In this document: positions 34,037 through 40,807 of the stretch, in pieces
Layout: each line of letters begins with the position of its first letter
Numbering within the stretch: the first letter of the stretch is position 1
NCBI RefSeq assembly: GCF_003604215.1
Contig: NZ_QXGS01000026.1
Span: forward strand, 1-40,807
DNA: 40,807 bases
From: Teichococcus vastitatis
GTDB lineage: Bacteria > Pseudomonadota > Alphaproteobacteria > Acetobacterales > Acetobacteraceae
Direction: 5' to 3'
Program-made: the position numbers and the translations under genes
Notes under the pieces: model-generated
What the model was told of the DNA's origin: nothing
Database searches by the model: none
The model's input: the letters and a program-made list of their open reading frames with translations, nothing else

Positions 34037-35014
34037 TCAGCCCTCTCGGGGCTCGCCTACCAAGCTGCCCTGCCTGCGGGGCTGCGGCACCACCGGGTCA
34101 TCGAAGACCACGCCGGTCAGCCCCTCGGAGACGTCCCAGAGCCTTCTCGCGACATGCGCCTCCAGCGATGGCTGCGGCGGCTTCGCCTCGCTTGGGTGGC
34201 CGCGGGTTTCGCCCAGCCTGTCGGGGCCATAATAGCGGCCGCCTCGCGCCTCGGGCGATGTCGCCGCGAAAAGGCCGGGCCAGGCGCCCTGCGCCGCCGG
34301 CTGGAACAGGAACCACAGCACCGACCGCGCAATGCCCGCGGAGCTGAACCGGCCCGGCGCATTGTGTAGCAGATCGGTGCGCGCAACGCCGGGATGCGCG
34401 GCGATGCTCGTGATGCCCCAGCCGGCCGCCTCGCTGCGGCGCTGGAGCTCGAAGGCGAACATCAGGCAGGCGAGCTTCGACTGGGCATAGGCGGGCATTG
34501 GCTTGTAGTCCCTTTCGGCCTGGAGGTCATCGAAGTCGATCCTGCCCTGCCGCGCCGCGATGCTGGACAGGGACACGACACGCGGGCTGATCGCCTCGCG
34601 GAGCAGCGGCAGCAGATGCGCGGTCAGCGCGAAATGCCCGAGATGGTTGACGCCGAACTGCATCTCGAAGCCATCGGCGGTGATCTTGCGGCGCGGCGGC
34701 GTCATCACGCCGGCATTGTTGATCAGGACATCGATGCTGTCGCGCTCCGCCCGCAGTCGCCGGGCAAAGGCGGCGATCGAATCCAGGCTGGCCAGATCGA
34801 CGGCTCCGAAGCTCACCGCGGCACCGACGACGCTTCGGCGGATCCGGTCCACGGCCTCGGCGCCCTTTGCCGCATTGCGCCCGGCGATGATCACCTTGCC
34901 GCCGGCACGAGCCAGAGCGAGGGCCGATTCGAAGCCCAGGCCGCCGGTGCCGGTCACGACGATCGTGCGGCCGCGCTGCGAGGGGATGTCCTCGGTGGTC
35001 CATTTCAAGGTCAT
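34037..35014 (-). CDS. SDR, retinol-dehydrogenase-like, with shortened glycine motif
   Basis: A 325-residue SDR of the protochlorophyllide-reductase/retinol-dehydrogenase-like group: VLINNAGVM, FGVNHLGHFALTAHLLPLL, VVSLSSIAARQG, and YAQSK with the Tyr/Lys pair. The cofactor motif reads VVTGTGGLGFES, one residue shorter than the usual TGATGGLG form. That may weaken nucleotide binding or be a tolerated variant. AGRN after strand 2 suggests NADPH. It lies 24 bases after the stop-to-start gap from nothing of its own operon upstream, and 24 bases before the molybdenum gene end at 35039 read backwards, so it is probably transcribed with the IorAB-like genes as the last member. Confidence 0.8.
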   Translation of the reverse strand: MTLKWTTEDIPSQRGRTIVVTGTGGLGFESALALARAGGKVIIAGRNAAKGAEAVDRIRRSVVGAAVSFGAVDLASLDSIAAFARRLRAERDSIDVLINNAGVMTPPRRKITADGFEMQFGVNHLGHFALTAHLLPLLREAISPRVVSLSSIAARQGRIDFDDLQAERDYKPMPAYAQSKLACLMFAFELQRRSEAAGWGITSIAAHPGVARTDLLHNAPGRFSSAGIARSVLWFLFQPAAQGAWPGLFAATSPEARGGRYYGPDRLGETRGHPSEAKPPQPSLEAHVARRLWDVSEGLTGVVFDDPVVPQPRRQGSLVGEPREG

Positions 35015-35038
35015 GATGGGGCTCCTGATTGTCGCGTT

Positions 35039-37363
35039 CTAGTTCCGGGCCGCCATATCGACGGCGGGCAGGACGGTGCGGAGCCGACGCTCGCCGAGAG
35101 TCTCCACGGTGGCGAATGGCAGCGACCGCAGGCGGCGGCCCGTGGCGGCATGGATTGCGTTGGCAATGGCCGCCGCGACCGGCACGATCCCCGGCTCCCC
35201 GGCGCCGCCCGGCGGCAGGTTGCTCGGCATGATCTCGACCACGATTTCGGGCGCGTTCGCGAGCCGCTGCATGGGGAAGTCATGAAAGTTCGATTCCATC
35301 ACCGCGCCCGCCTCCAGCGTGATGCTGCTCATCAGCGCCGTCGTGACGCCAAACTGGATGCCGCCCTCCATCTGCGCGACCACCGCATCGGGGTTCACGA
35401 CGATGCCCACATCAACCACGCAGAAGACGCGATCGACCGTGATCTCGCCATCCGCCGCCACGGTGATCTCCACGACCTCCGCGACGACGCTTTCATAGGC
35501 TTCCTCGATGGCGACGCCGCGCCCGCGTCCCGGCGCCAGGGGCGTGCCCCAGCCCGCCAGCGCCGCCACGCGATCGAGCACGGCGAGATGGCGCGGGCTG
35601 TCGCGCAGAAGTCGCCGGCGATAGGCCACCGGGTCCTGGCTGGCGGCCTGCGCGCATTCATCGACGAAGGATTCGGCGAAGAAAGTCCCGAAGGAGAAGC
35701 CGTTGGATCGCCAGGCGCCGATCGGCATGTGGCTCGGCACGTGATGGCTGCGCAGGCGGCGGTTCGGGACGGCGTAGTAGGACTTGTCCAAACCCTCCAC
35801 CGTGAAGCGGTCGCCATGCGGGCTGGCGCCGTTGCCGAAGGGCAGCAGGCGGGCCGAGGCGGATTGCTGCATTGACTGGGCCGCGACCAGCGCGTCATAG
35901 GATACCGGCAGGCCGTCCGGCCCCAAGGCCGCGCGCATGCGTGCCGCCGCGTGGCTGCGGTAGATGCCGCGCCCGATATCCTCCTGCCGCGACCACATCA
36001 GCTTCACGGGCCGGTCCCTGTGCCGCGTTGCTAGGAAGGCGGCCTGCACCACCACATCGAGGTCGCTGCGGCGTCCGAAGGCACCGCCCGTCATGGTGAC
36101 GTGGCAGGTGACGGAGGTGGGATCGACATCGGCCAGCGCCGCGCCCCGGTTGACGCCCCAGCGCATGCTCATCGGCGATTGCGTTGGGCACCAGGCTTCC
36201 GCCGTCCCGTCGCCACGGATGAGGACGGTCGCGTTCATCGGCTCCATGCAGGCATGGGTGACGAAGGGCGCCGTATAGGCGGCCGTGACGACCTGCCCGG
36301 CAGGCACCTCCACATCCCCCTCATGCAGGTAGAGATGGGGTTCGTCGCCATCGAGCGCCGACTGCAGGGCGCGGGCGAGGCCGGCGCTGGTCACGACCTC
36401 CGCTTCCGTCGCGGCCCACTGGATGTCCAGGCGCCAGGCCGCCGTCTCGGCCAGCCACCAGGAGGAGGCGACCACCGCCACGCTGCGGCCGTCGATCACC
36501 GCCACATCGACGATCCCGGGCTGAGCGCGGGTCTCGGCTTCGTTGACCACCCGCGCCACGCTGGCGCCAAAGACCGGCGCCTGGCGGATCGCCGCGTGCA
36601 GCATGTCCGGCAGGACGACGTCGGCGCCGAAGACCGGCTCGCCGCGGATCTTGGCAGGCAGGTCCACGCGCGGCTGGGCCCTGCCGATCAGGCGCCAGGC
36701 GGAGGCGGGCTTCAGCACCGGATCGGACGGCGGCGGCACCGCGGCCGCATCGCGCACGAGGTCGCCATAGGCGATGTTGCGGCCTGATGCTGCGTGCCGG
36801 ACGAAGCCATCACTTGTGGTGACGTCGCCGACCTGCACGCCCAGGCGCGCGGCGCCCGCCGTGACCAGCATGTGGCGCGCGGCCGCACCCGCCTGGCGCA
36901 TCGGAACCCACATCCCGACAATCGAGCGCGAGCCGGCGGTGTTGTTCAGCGGCAGCAGGCCCAGCAGGCGCTTGGCGGCCCACATCACCGGGCCTTGCGC
37001 ACCCTCGGGCCTGGTGCGGAGCGGGCCCGAGAAGTTCGTGTAGGCGGCCAGCTGCTCCACCGGATGTTCCACGCGGATGCGCGCGTCGAAGGGGATGTCC
37101 AGCTCCTCGGCCACCAGCATGGCGAGACCGGTGTGGATGCCCTGGCCCATCTCGGTGCGCGGCGCCTGGATCACCACGCTGCCATCCTGGTGGATCGCGA
37201 CGAAGGCGTTGAACACCAGGCGGTCGCCGTCGAGCAGCGGGTCCGGCCCATCCATGTCGACGGTGGCGAGGGTGCCGATGCCGCCCACGGCGGCGACCAT
37301 CGCGGTGCCGCCGAGGACGGCGCCGGTTATCAGAAAGTTGCGGCGGGAGAAGATGCGGGGCAT
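35039..37363 (-). CDS. IorB-like molybdopterin-binding subunit with Tat signal
   Basis: A 774-residue large subunit of a two-component molybdenum hydroxylase (isoquinoline 1-oxidoreductase/aldehyde dehydrogenase IorB type). ATG 37363 follows a GAGGAG site and opens a Tat signal: FSRRNFLITGAVLGGTAMVA. Cofactor-related patterns are RTEMGQGIHTGLAM near residue 75, HACMEPMNATV, GGAFGRRSD and the catalytic Glu in GGAGEPG (about residue 723). This architecture lacks an FAD subunit, and electrons normally leave through the 2Fe-2S partner to a membrane cytochrome. No cytochrome gene is present here. It follows the 2Fe-2S gene by 10 bases. Substrate unknown (N-heterocycle or aldehyde). Confidence 0.87.
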   Translation of the reverse strand: MPRIFSRRNFLITGAVLGGTAMVAAVGGIGTLATVDMDGPDPLLDGDRLVFNAFVAIHQDGSVVIQAPRTEMGQGIHTGLAMLVAEELDIPFDARIRVEHPVEQLAAYTNFSGPLRTRPEGAQGPVMWAAKRLLGLLPLNNTAGSRSIVGMWVPMRQAGAAARHMLVTAGAARLGVQVGDVTTSDGFVRHAASGRNIAYGDLVRDAAAVPPPSDPVLKPASAWRLIGRAQPRVDLPAKIRGEPVFGADVVLPDMLHAAIRQAPVFGASVARVVNEAETRAQPGIVDVAVIDGRSVAVVASSWWLAETAAWRLDIQWAATEAEVVTSAGLARALQSALDGDEPHLYLHEGDVEVPAGQVVTAAYTAPFVTHACMEPMNATVLIRGDGTAEAWCPTQSPMSMRWGVNRGAALADVDPTSVTCHVTMTGGAFGRRSDLDVVVQAAFLATRHRDRPVKLMWSRQEDIGRGIYRSHAAARMRAALGPDGLPVSYDALVAAQSMQQSASARLLPFGNGASPHGDRFTVEGLDKSYYAVPNRRLRSHHVPSHMPIGAWRSNGFSFGTFFAESFVDECAQAASQDPVAYRRRLLRDSPRHLAVLDRVAALAGWGTPLAPGRGRGVAIEEAYESVVAEVVEITVAADGEITVDRVFCVVDVGIVVNPDAVVAQMEGGIQFGVTTALMSSITLEAGAVMESNFHDFPMQRLANAPEIVVEIMPSNLPPGGAGEPGIVPVAAAIANAIHAATGRRLRSLPFATVETLGERRLRTVLPAVDMAARN

Positions 37364-37373
37364 GGCGGTCTCC

Positions 37374-37838
37374 TCAGCCCTGTGCCTGCGCCGCGGCGGC
37401 GCGATGGATGGCGCGGCGGATGCGCGGGTAGGTGCCGCAGCGGCAGATGTTGTCGATGAATTCATCGATCTCGGCATTCGTGGGCTGCGGCACGCGATCG
37501 AGCAGCGCGGTGGCGGCCACCAGGAAGCCCGGCTGGCAGAACCCGCATTGCGGCACCTGCTCATCGAGCCAGGCCTGTTGCAGGACGGACAAGGTCCCGT
37601 CCGCCTGGGGCAGGCCCTCCACCGTCACGACGGAGGCGCCGGCGACGGTGCTGAGGGTCGTGACGCAGGAGGGGGTGGATACGCCATTGATGAGGACACG
37701 GCAGGCGCCGCATTGGGCAATGCCGCATCCATACTTGGCGCCGAGCAGGCCAAGGTCTTCGCGCAGGACCCAGAGCAGCGGCTTGTCATCCGGAGCGGAC
37801 ACGGTCACGGGCGCGCCGTTGACGTTGAGGGATACCAT
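37374..37838 (-). CDS. IorA-like 2Fe-2S subunit
   Basis: A 154-residue small subunit with two 2Fe-2S clusters: CGIAQCGAC plus SCV for the plant-type cluster, CGFCQPG and CRCGTY for the second. The N-terminus (MVSLNVNGAPVTVSAPDDKP) begins directly with the ferredoxin fold and has no export signal, so it would travel with the Tat-tagged large subunit. It heads the IorA-IorB-(SDR) unit. The 137 bases upstream, before the Atu4866 remnant, should hold the promoter. Confidence 0.87.
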   Translation of the reverse strand: MVSLNVNGAPVTVSAPDDKPLLWVLREDLGLLGAKYGCGIAQCGACRVLINGVSTPSCVTTLSTVAGASVVTVEGLPQADGTLSVLQQAWLDEQVPQCGFCQPGFLVAATALLDRVPQPTNAEIDEFIDNICRCGTYPRIRRAIHRAAAAQAQG

Positions 37839-37975
37839 GGCGGCGACCTAGATCGCTGCCCGCGGGCGGTCGGCGCGCGGGGTGTCGTGCTTCGGGGGCA
37901 TGATCTTGGACTCCATGGGTTGAGTTGCCCCAAGGATGTGCCGCGAATAATTCCCCCGTGTTTCCGTGCGAGCGT

Positions 37976-38163
37976 TCAGCGATTTGGCGTGCAGGATGCG
38001 GCGCGGCGGCGCAGGACCAGGCCGCCATGATGTGGGGCGTTGACATCGACGAAGTTGCCACCGGCGGTGAAGCCGGTTTCGTCCCCGTATTCGATATGCG
38101 TGCCGGCTACCTCGTCTTGTCTGAGACAGACGCGCGCAGGACGGCCGCGCGCCTCGACGTGTA
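37976..38163 (-). pseudogene. Atu4866-domain protein, C-terminal fragment
   Basis: Minus-strand codons give VAGTHIEYGDETGFTAGGNF followed by VDVNAPHHGGLVLRRR, then run on to TGA at 37976-37978. This aligns with the last third of the intact Atu4866 protein at 16468 (IEYWDDTGFTANG, then HHGGMVFHR). The N-terminal two-thirds are missing. It occupies the same position relative to the molybdenum hydroxylase as the intact gene does in the first cluster. Confidence 0.7.
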
Positions 38164-38213
38164 GCTGATGATCCGCACGGCTCTCGCGCGCGGCCGCATC
38201 ACCCGGTCTCCAG

Positions 38214-38285
38214 AAGCGTGAAAACCTGGCGCCGAAGCTGCGCGCCCTGCTCGACCACGTCAGGCTGGCACGATCAAAGTCCTGA
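38214..38285 (+). pseudogene. LysR-family regulator, C-terminal tail
   Basis: About 23 codons ending in TGA 38283-38285. The peptide ENLAPKLRALLDHVRLAR corresponds to RNLAPKLRALIEHVRKRR at the end of the LysR at 17075, and the DNA is also very similar. The rest of the gene is deleted. It overlaps the 3' end of the MmyB-like gene on the other strand. Confidence 0.75.
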
Positions 38286-38997
38286 TCCTGTCGGCGTCCT
38301 CGCGGCGGTTCGGCGTGAAGACGAGCATCGTCAGATCAGGGCGGCCATCGACCGCGAAGGCGGAATATTCCAGTGCGATTTCACCATGGATCGGGCGGCG
38401 CAGGTGCTTGATGCCATCACCGAAACCGGCAACGCCGCCCTCGTCCCAGATTCGCACAAAGTCCGGACTGTCGCCACGCAACTCCCGCACCAGCGGCTCG
38501 ACCGCGGCCTGAGCCCCGGCGCGTGGAATTCCCGCCCGGAAGACCGCCACGACGAAGCGGGCCACGGACTCCCAATCCTGGTTCATGGCGCGCGATCCCG
38601 GATCGAGAAAGACCAGGCGCAGGACGTTGCGCTTCGCTGCCGGCAGTTTTGCGTAGTCGGTCAGGACCGCAGCGGCAGCCGCATTCCAGGCAACGACGTC
38701 CCAGGTCACGGTGCTGAGAAGAGCGGGGCTCGACGCCATCGCATCCAGCACGCGTTGCAGCCGCGGCGTGACATCGTCCGACGGCCGGTAGCGCACCCCG
38801 GGCAGGCGGCCAAGGCCAAGCAGGAACAGATGCTCGCGCTCGACGTCGTTCAGCATCAGTGCGCGGGCCAGGCGGTCGAGCAGCTCCGCGGATGGGGCGC
38901 CGCCGCGTCCCTGATCCAGCCAGCTGGAGACCTCGAAGTACCCATCGCGGCGCAGCCTTCGCGCGCAGGATGGTCGCCTCAGATCGCGACGCGCCAC
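38260..38997 (-). CDS. MmyB-like regulator, N-terminal DNA-binding part damaged
   Basis: A 245-residue frame. From about residue 25 it matches helix-turn-helix regulators with an MmyB-like ligand domain: SSWLDQGRGGAPSAELLDRL, ARALMLNDVEREHLFLLGLG, then the PAS-like domain (WDVVAWNAAAAAVLTDYAKL, NVLRLVFLDPGSR, LTMLVFTPNRRED). These proteins normally begin with about 40 more residues of XRE fold (LRREEVAxLAGVS). Here the first 24 residues (MARRDLRRPSCARRLRRDGY) do not fit, so the helix-turn-helix is lost or frameshifted. The IS5-family gene ends 63 bases upstream, which may explain the damage. Such regulators often sit beside SDR genes. This copy is probably inactive as a DNA binder. Confidence 0.7.
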   Translation of the reverse strand: MARRDLRRPSCARRLRRDGYFEVSSWLDQGRGGAPSAELLDRLARALMLNDVEREHLFLLGLGRLPGVRYRPSDDVTPRLQRVLDAMASSPALLSTVTWDVVAWNAAAAAVLTDYAKLPAAKRNVLRLVFLDPGSRAMNQDWESVARFVVAVFRAGIPRAGAQAAVEPLVRELRGDSPDFVRIWDEGGVAGFGDGIKHLRRPIHGEIALEYSAFAVDGRPDLTMLVFTPNRREDADRIRTLIVPA

Positions 38998-39060
38998 TGC
39001 TGATGGAGCTGGGTGATCGGCTCAGGACGGCCGGTGCCGCTCTTCGTAGAAGCTACGGGG

Positions 39061-40137
39061 TTATGCGGGCGCAACTCGGGCGCTGAGCCAAGCCAGGCGA
39101 GTGAAGTTGTATGCCAAGTTGGCCATGCCGATCTTCACCTGCGCCCGGGCCAGGCCGATGGTGCGCACGAACAGCACCATGCGGTGCTTCTGGGCGGCAA
39201 AAACATGCTCGATGCCCGAGCGGATCCGGGCGCGTGACGCATTGGCCTTGGCCTGCTGTTCGGAAAGTGGGCGTTTCGGTGGCCTGCGGAACAGGATGCG
39301 CTCGCTCAGCCCGCGGCGTTCCAGAACCTCCAGATTGCGCTGGGTGCGATAGGCCGTGTCGGCCCAGACGCGGCTGGCCGTGTTTTCGTGATCCAGCAGG
39401 GCCGGAAAGCTGCGGCTGTCATGCTGAGCGGCATCGGTGACCGTCCAGCGGCGGATCAGCCCGTGCCGCCGGTCGATGCCGATGTGGCTCTTGTAGCCAA
39501 AGATTGGCACCGCGATCTGGATGGCTTGGCGCTGCGCCCCTTCCGGTTTGCGCTTGGCTCTGCCGCGCTTGAGCGTCCAGCGCGCGTCGCGATCCTTCTG
39601 CGCTCGCTGGGCCGGTGACCAGCCCTCTGGCGTGCCGCCCTCCCGGATGGTGGCCTTCTCCTCCTGGGTGAACTTCTGGCGCGGTGCGGCGATCAGAGTG
39701 GCGTCGATGATCTGGCCGCCCATGGCCAGATAACCCTGCTCGGCCAGCAACGCGTCGAAGCGGCGGAATAGCCCCTCGATAGCCCCTGCCTGCTTGAGCT
39801 GCTCGCGATAGAGCCAGATCGTCTTGGCGTCGGGCACCGCCTGGTGCAGGCCGAGGCCTGCAAAGCGCATGAACGACAACCGGTCACGGAGTTGGAACTC
39901 CGCCTGCTCGTCGGAGAGGCTGTAGAGCGCCTGCAGCACCAGCACGCGGAACATCAGCACCGCGTCATAGGGCGGGCGTCCGCCGCGGCTGCGGTCCGAG
40001 CGCGCCAGGGCTGCATCCAGCACCGGGCGGAAGACCTCGAAGTCGACCGCGGCCGCGAGACGTTCCAGCGGATCGCCGGCGGCAGAGAGTGCCGCATACC
40101 GCTCCTCGACATCAAAGAAGCCAGGATGACCTGTCAT
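39061..40137 (-). CDS. IS5-family transposase
   Basis: A 358-residue transposase. ATG 40137 (MTGHPGFFDVEERYAALSAA) is chosen over a TTG five codons upstream because GGAGG lies just before it. The N-terminal DUF772 block (YDAVLMFRVLVLQALYSLSD) and the DDE core (GGQIIDATLIAAP, FGYKSHIGIDRRHGLIRRWT, VWADTAYRTQRN, then the late Glu in RIRSGIEHVFAAQKHRM) are intact, so the enzyme is likely active. I could not identify clear terminal inverted repeats on either side. Confidence 0.88.
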   Translation of the reverse strand: MTGHPGFFDVEERYAALSAAGDPLERLAAAVDFEVFRPVLDAALARSDRSRGGRPPYDAVLMFRVLVLQALYSLSDEQAEFQLRDRLSFMRFAGLGLHQAVPDAKTIWLYREQLKQAGAIEGLFRRFDALLAEQGYLAMGGQIIDATLIAAPRQKFTQEEKATIREGGTPEGWSPAQRAQKDRDARWTLKRGRAKRKPEGAQRQAIQIAVPIFGYKSHIGIDRRHGLIRRWTVTDAAQHDSRSFPALLDHENTASRVWADTAYRTQRNLEVLERRGLSERILFRRPPKRPLSEQQAKANASRARIRSGIEHVFAAQKHRMVLFVRTIGLARAQVKIGMANLAYNFTRLAWLSARVAPA

Positions 40138-40187
40138 TGCCGCCGCCTCCAATGACCAAGGCCAGTGAATCAGTTCGGCGTCTCAAC

Positions 40188-40458
40188 AGCGAGGTATTTC
40201 GAAGTGTCCAGACGGTGAAAGCGCCATTTGCAGAGGTGTGCGGCTAGGACAGTGGCAAGCGGATCGTGGGCGCAAGCGCCACGTCGCCGTGGACTCGGCT
40301 GGGCGCCTGCTGATGGTGAAACTCACCCCTGCCGACGTGTCGGGCAGTGTGGGCGCGCAGACGATCCTCCGCGCCGTCCGCAAGCGCTGGCCGTGGCTGA
40401 CGCACCTGTTTGCCGACGCGGGCTACGACCGCACGAAGCTCATGGACAAGGCCGCGGG
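40188..40458 (+). pseudogene. IS5-family transposase fragment, stop and frameshift
   Basis: Two frames join to give the DDE core of an IS5-type (IS1031/IS427-like) transposase. The first is SVQTVKAPFAEVCG with a TAG at 40245-40247 where Tyr is expected, then DSGKRIVG. A one-base deletion near 40270 switches to GRKRHVAVDSAGRLLMVKL, then PADVSGSVGAQTILRAVRK and LTHLFADAGYDRTKLMDKAA. Homology ends at about 40458, where an IS1380 fragment begins. It is unrelated to the intact IS5-family gene next to it beyond family level. Confidence 0.75.
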
Positions 40459-40733
40459 TCGTCGAGGCAGGCGGGCAGCCGGTCCGCGATGCCGAGGCGG
40501 CGCGATCTCACGCAGCGCCAGCATGCCGCCATCACAGGACAGACGCCCGCCGTCGAAGCGGGCAACCAGCGGCTTGCCGCAACCGGTGACAGGCCGGGCA
40601 GCGGCGGCGTAGATTTAACCTCGGCGGGCGTGGTCTCCGCAAGCGGCTGGTTTGTGTGTCGCAGCCGAAATCTATGGCAGATCATCGGCTTGCACCACGC
40701 CCGTCAGCCCGCGTGAATAATCCGGGCTAACTG
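40452..40733 (-). mobile_element. IS1380-family 5' end remnant
   Basis: Minus-strand sequence gives PLVARFDGGRLSCDGGMLAL, then REIA, then after a one-base shift RLGIADRLPACLDDPR: the N-terminal block of IS1380-family transposases (FDGG...SDGG...RRLGL). The element's leader and probable terminal repeat extend to about 40733. The transposase body is lost at the junction with the IS5 fragment. The last 70 bases of the window contain nothing I can assign. Confidence 0.65.
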
Positions 40734-40807
40734 TCTGGTCGCGGAACATTGTTGGGATCCGGTTGGGCTGGCGATCGTAGAGTACCAGCGTCGGTTCGAG
40801 CGCCTGC

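Noticed and set aside
34040-34057. Short hairpin near the convergent DedA and SDR ends
   Set aside because: The stem is only about 5 bp, lies inside the SDR coding end and has no T-run, so it is not supported as a terminator.
1-40807. CRISPR array
   Set aside because: No regularly spaced short direct repeats were seen anywhere; the only direct repeat is the gene-tail duplication at 494-968.
40734-40807. Possible start of another gene at the right edge
   Set aside because: An open reading is present but too short to identify a family or even the coding strand.

Overview
The window is GC-rich DNA. Its Tat-exported molybdenum hydroxylases of PaoABC type, many AraC- and LysR-controlled short-chain dehydrogenases (SDRs) and mix of IS families fit an alphaproteobacterium. 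The Acetobacteraceae/Rhodospirillales are my best guess from style alone, because no rRNA or housekeeping marker is present. Nearly all of it reads as accessory genome: gene remnants and broken transposases separate intact metabolic modules.

Region 1 (1-8.45 kb) is a decaying island edge. It opens with a truncated coiled-coil gene whose 3' end is repeated downstream of what looks like an IS630-type left end. A decayed 3' end of a serine-type tRNA follows. Next, on the minus strand, is a defence-like operon: the C-terminal third of a type I restriction HsdR subunit, an unrecognised 533-residue protein, and an 816-residue protein with two PLD-type HxK/SAN motifs. The 5' part of hsdR is lost at an intact ISL3-family element with 51-bp inverted repeats. 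Beyond that element lie fragments of an IS3-family transposase, an MFS transporter and an SDR, welded together.

Region 2 (8.5-12.1 kb) has an AraC regulator divergent from a plus-strand run of SDR, unrecognised protein and SDR. Fragments of a LysR gene and of a second ISL3 transposase follow.

Region 3 (12.6-23.5 kb) contains two complete PaoABC-like operons (2Fe-2S, FAD/4Fe-4S and molybdopterin subunits) on the minus strand. Each has a divergent LysR gene and a small gene between regulator and oxidase: an Atu4866-domain protein in the first, a metallo-beta-lactamase-fold remnant in the second. A third molybdenum hydroxylase (two-subunit, IorAB-like) at 35-37.8 kb has remnants of the same Atu4866 and LysR genes upstream. 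One template, divergent LysR, small gene, molybdenum hydroxylase, therefore occurs three times.

Region 4 (23.6-35 kb) holds a small secreted protein with three GSGEN repeats behind a strongly palindromic leader. Next are two AraC-controlled divergent units, one ending in a tail-to-tail fusion of two truncated oxidoreductase genes. An OmpR-type two-component system, an SDR with a degraded Tat-like leader and its likely AraC regulator, an overlapping phospholipid N-methyltransferase/DedA pair, and an SDR with a shortened glycine motif follow.

Region 5 (38-40.8 kb) has a 5'-truncated MmyB-type regulator and a nest of transposases: an intact IS5-family gene, an older IS5-family fragment with a stop and a frameshift, and an IS1380-family fragment.

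The likely shared theme of the intact genes is oxidation and reduction of aldehydes, ketones or N-heterocycles under inducible control, with electrons leaving through iron-sulfur subunits. The best candidate for an undescribed system is the PLD-protein/533-residue-protein pair in the hsdR operon. The repeated regulator-small gene-oxidase template and the GSGEN protein come next.
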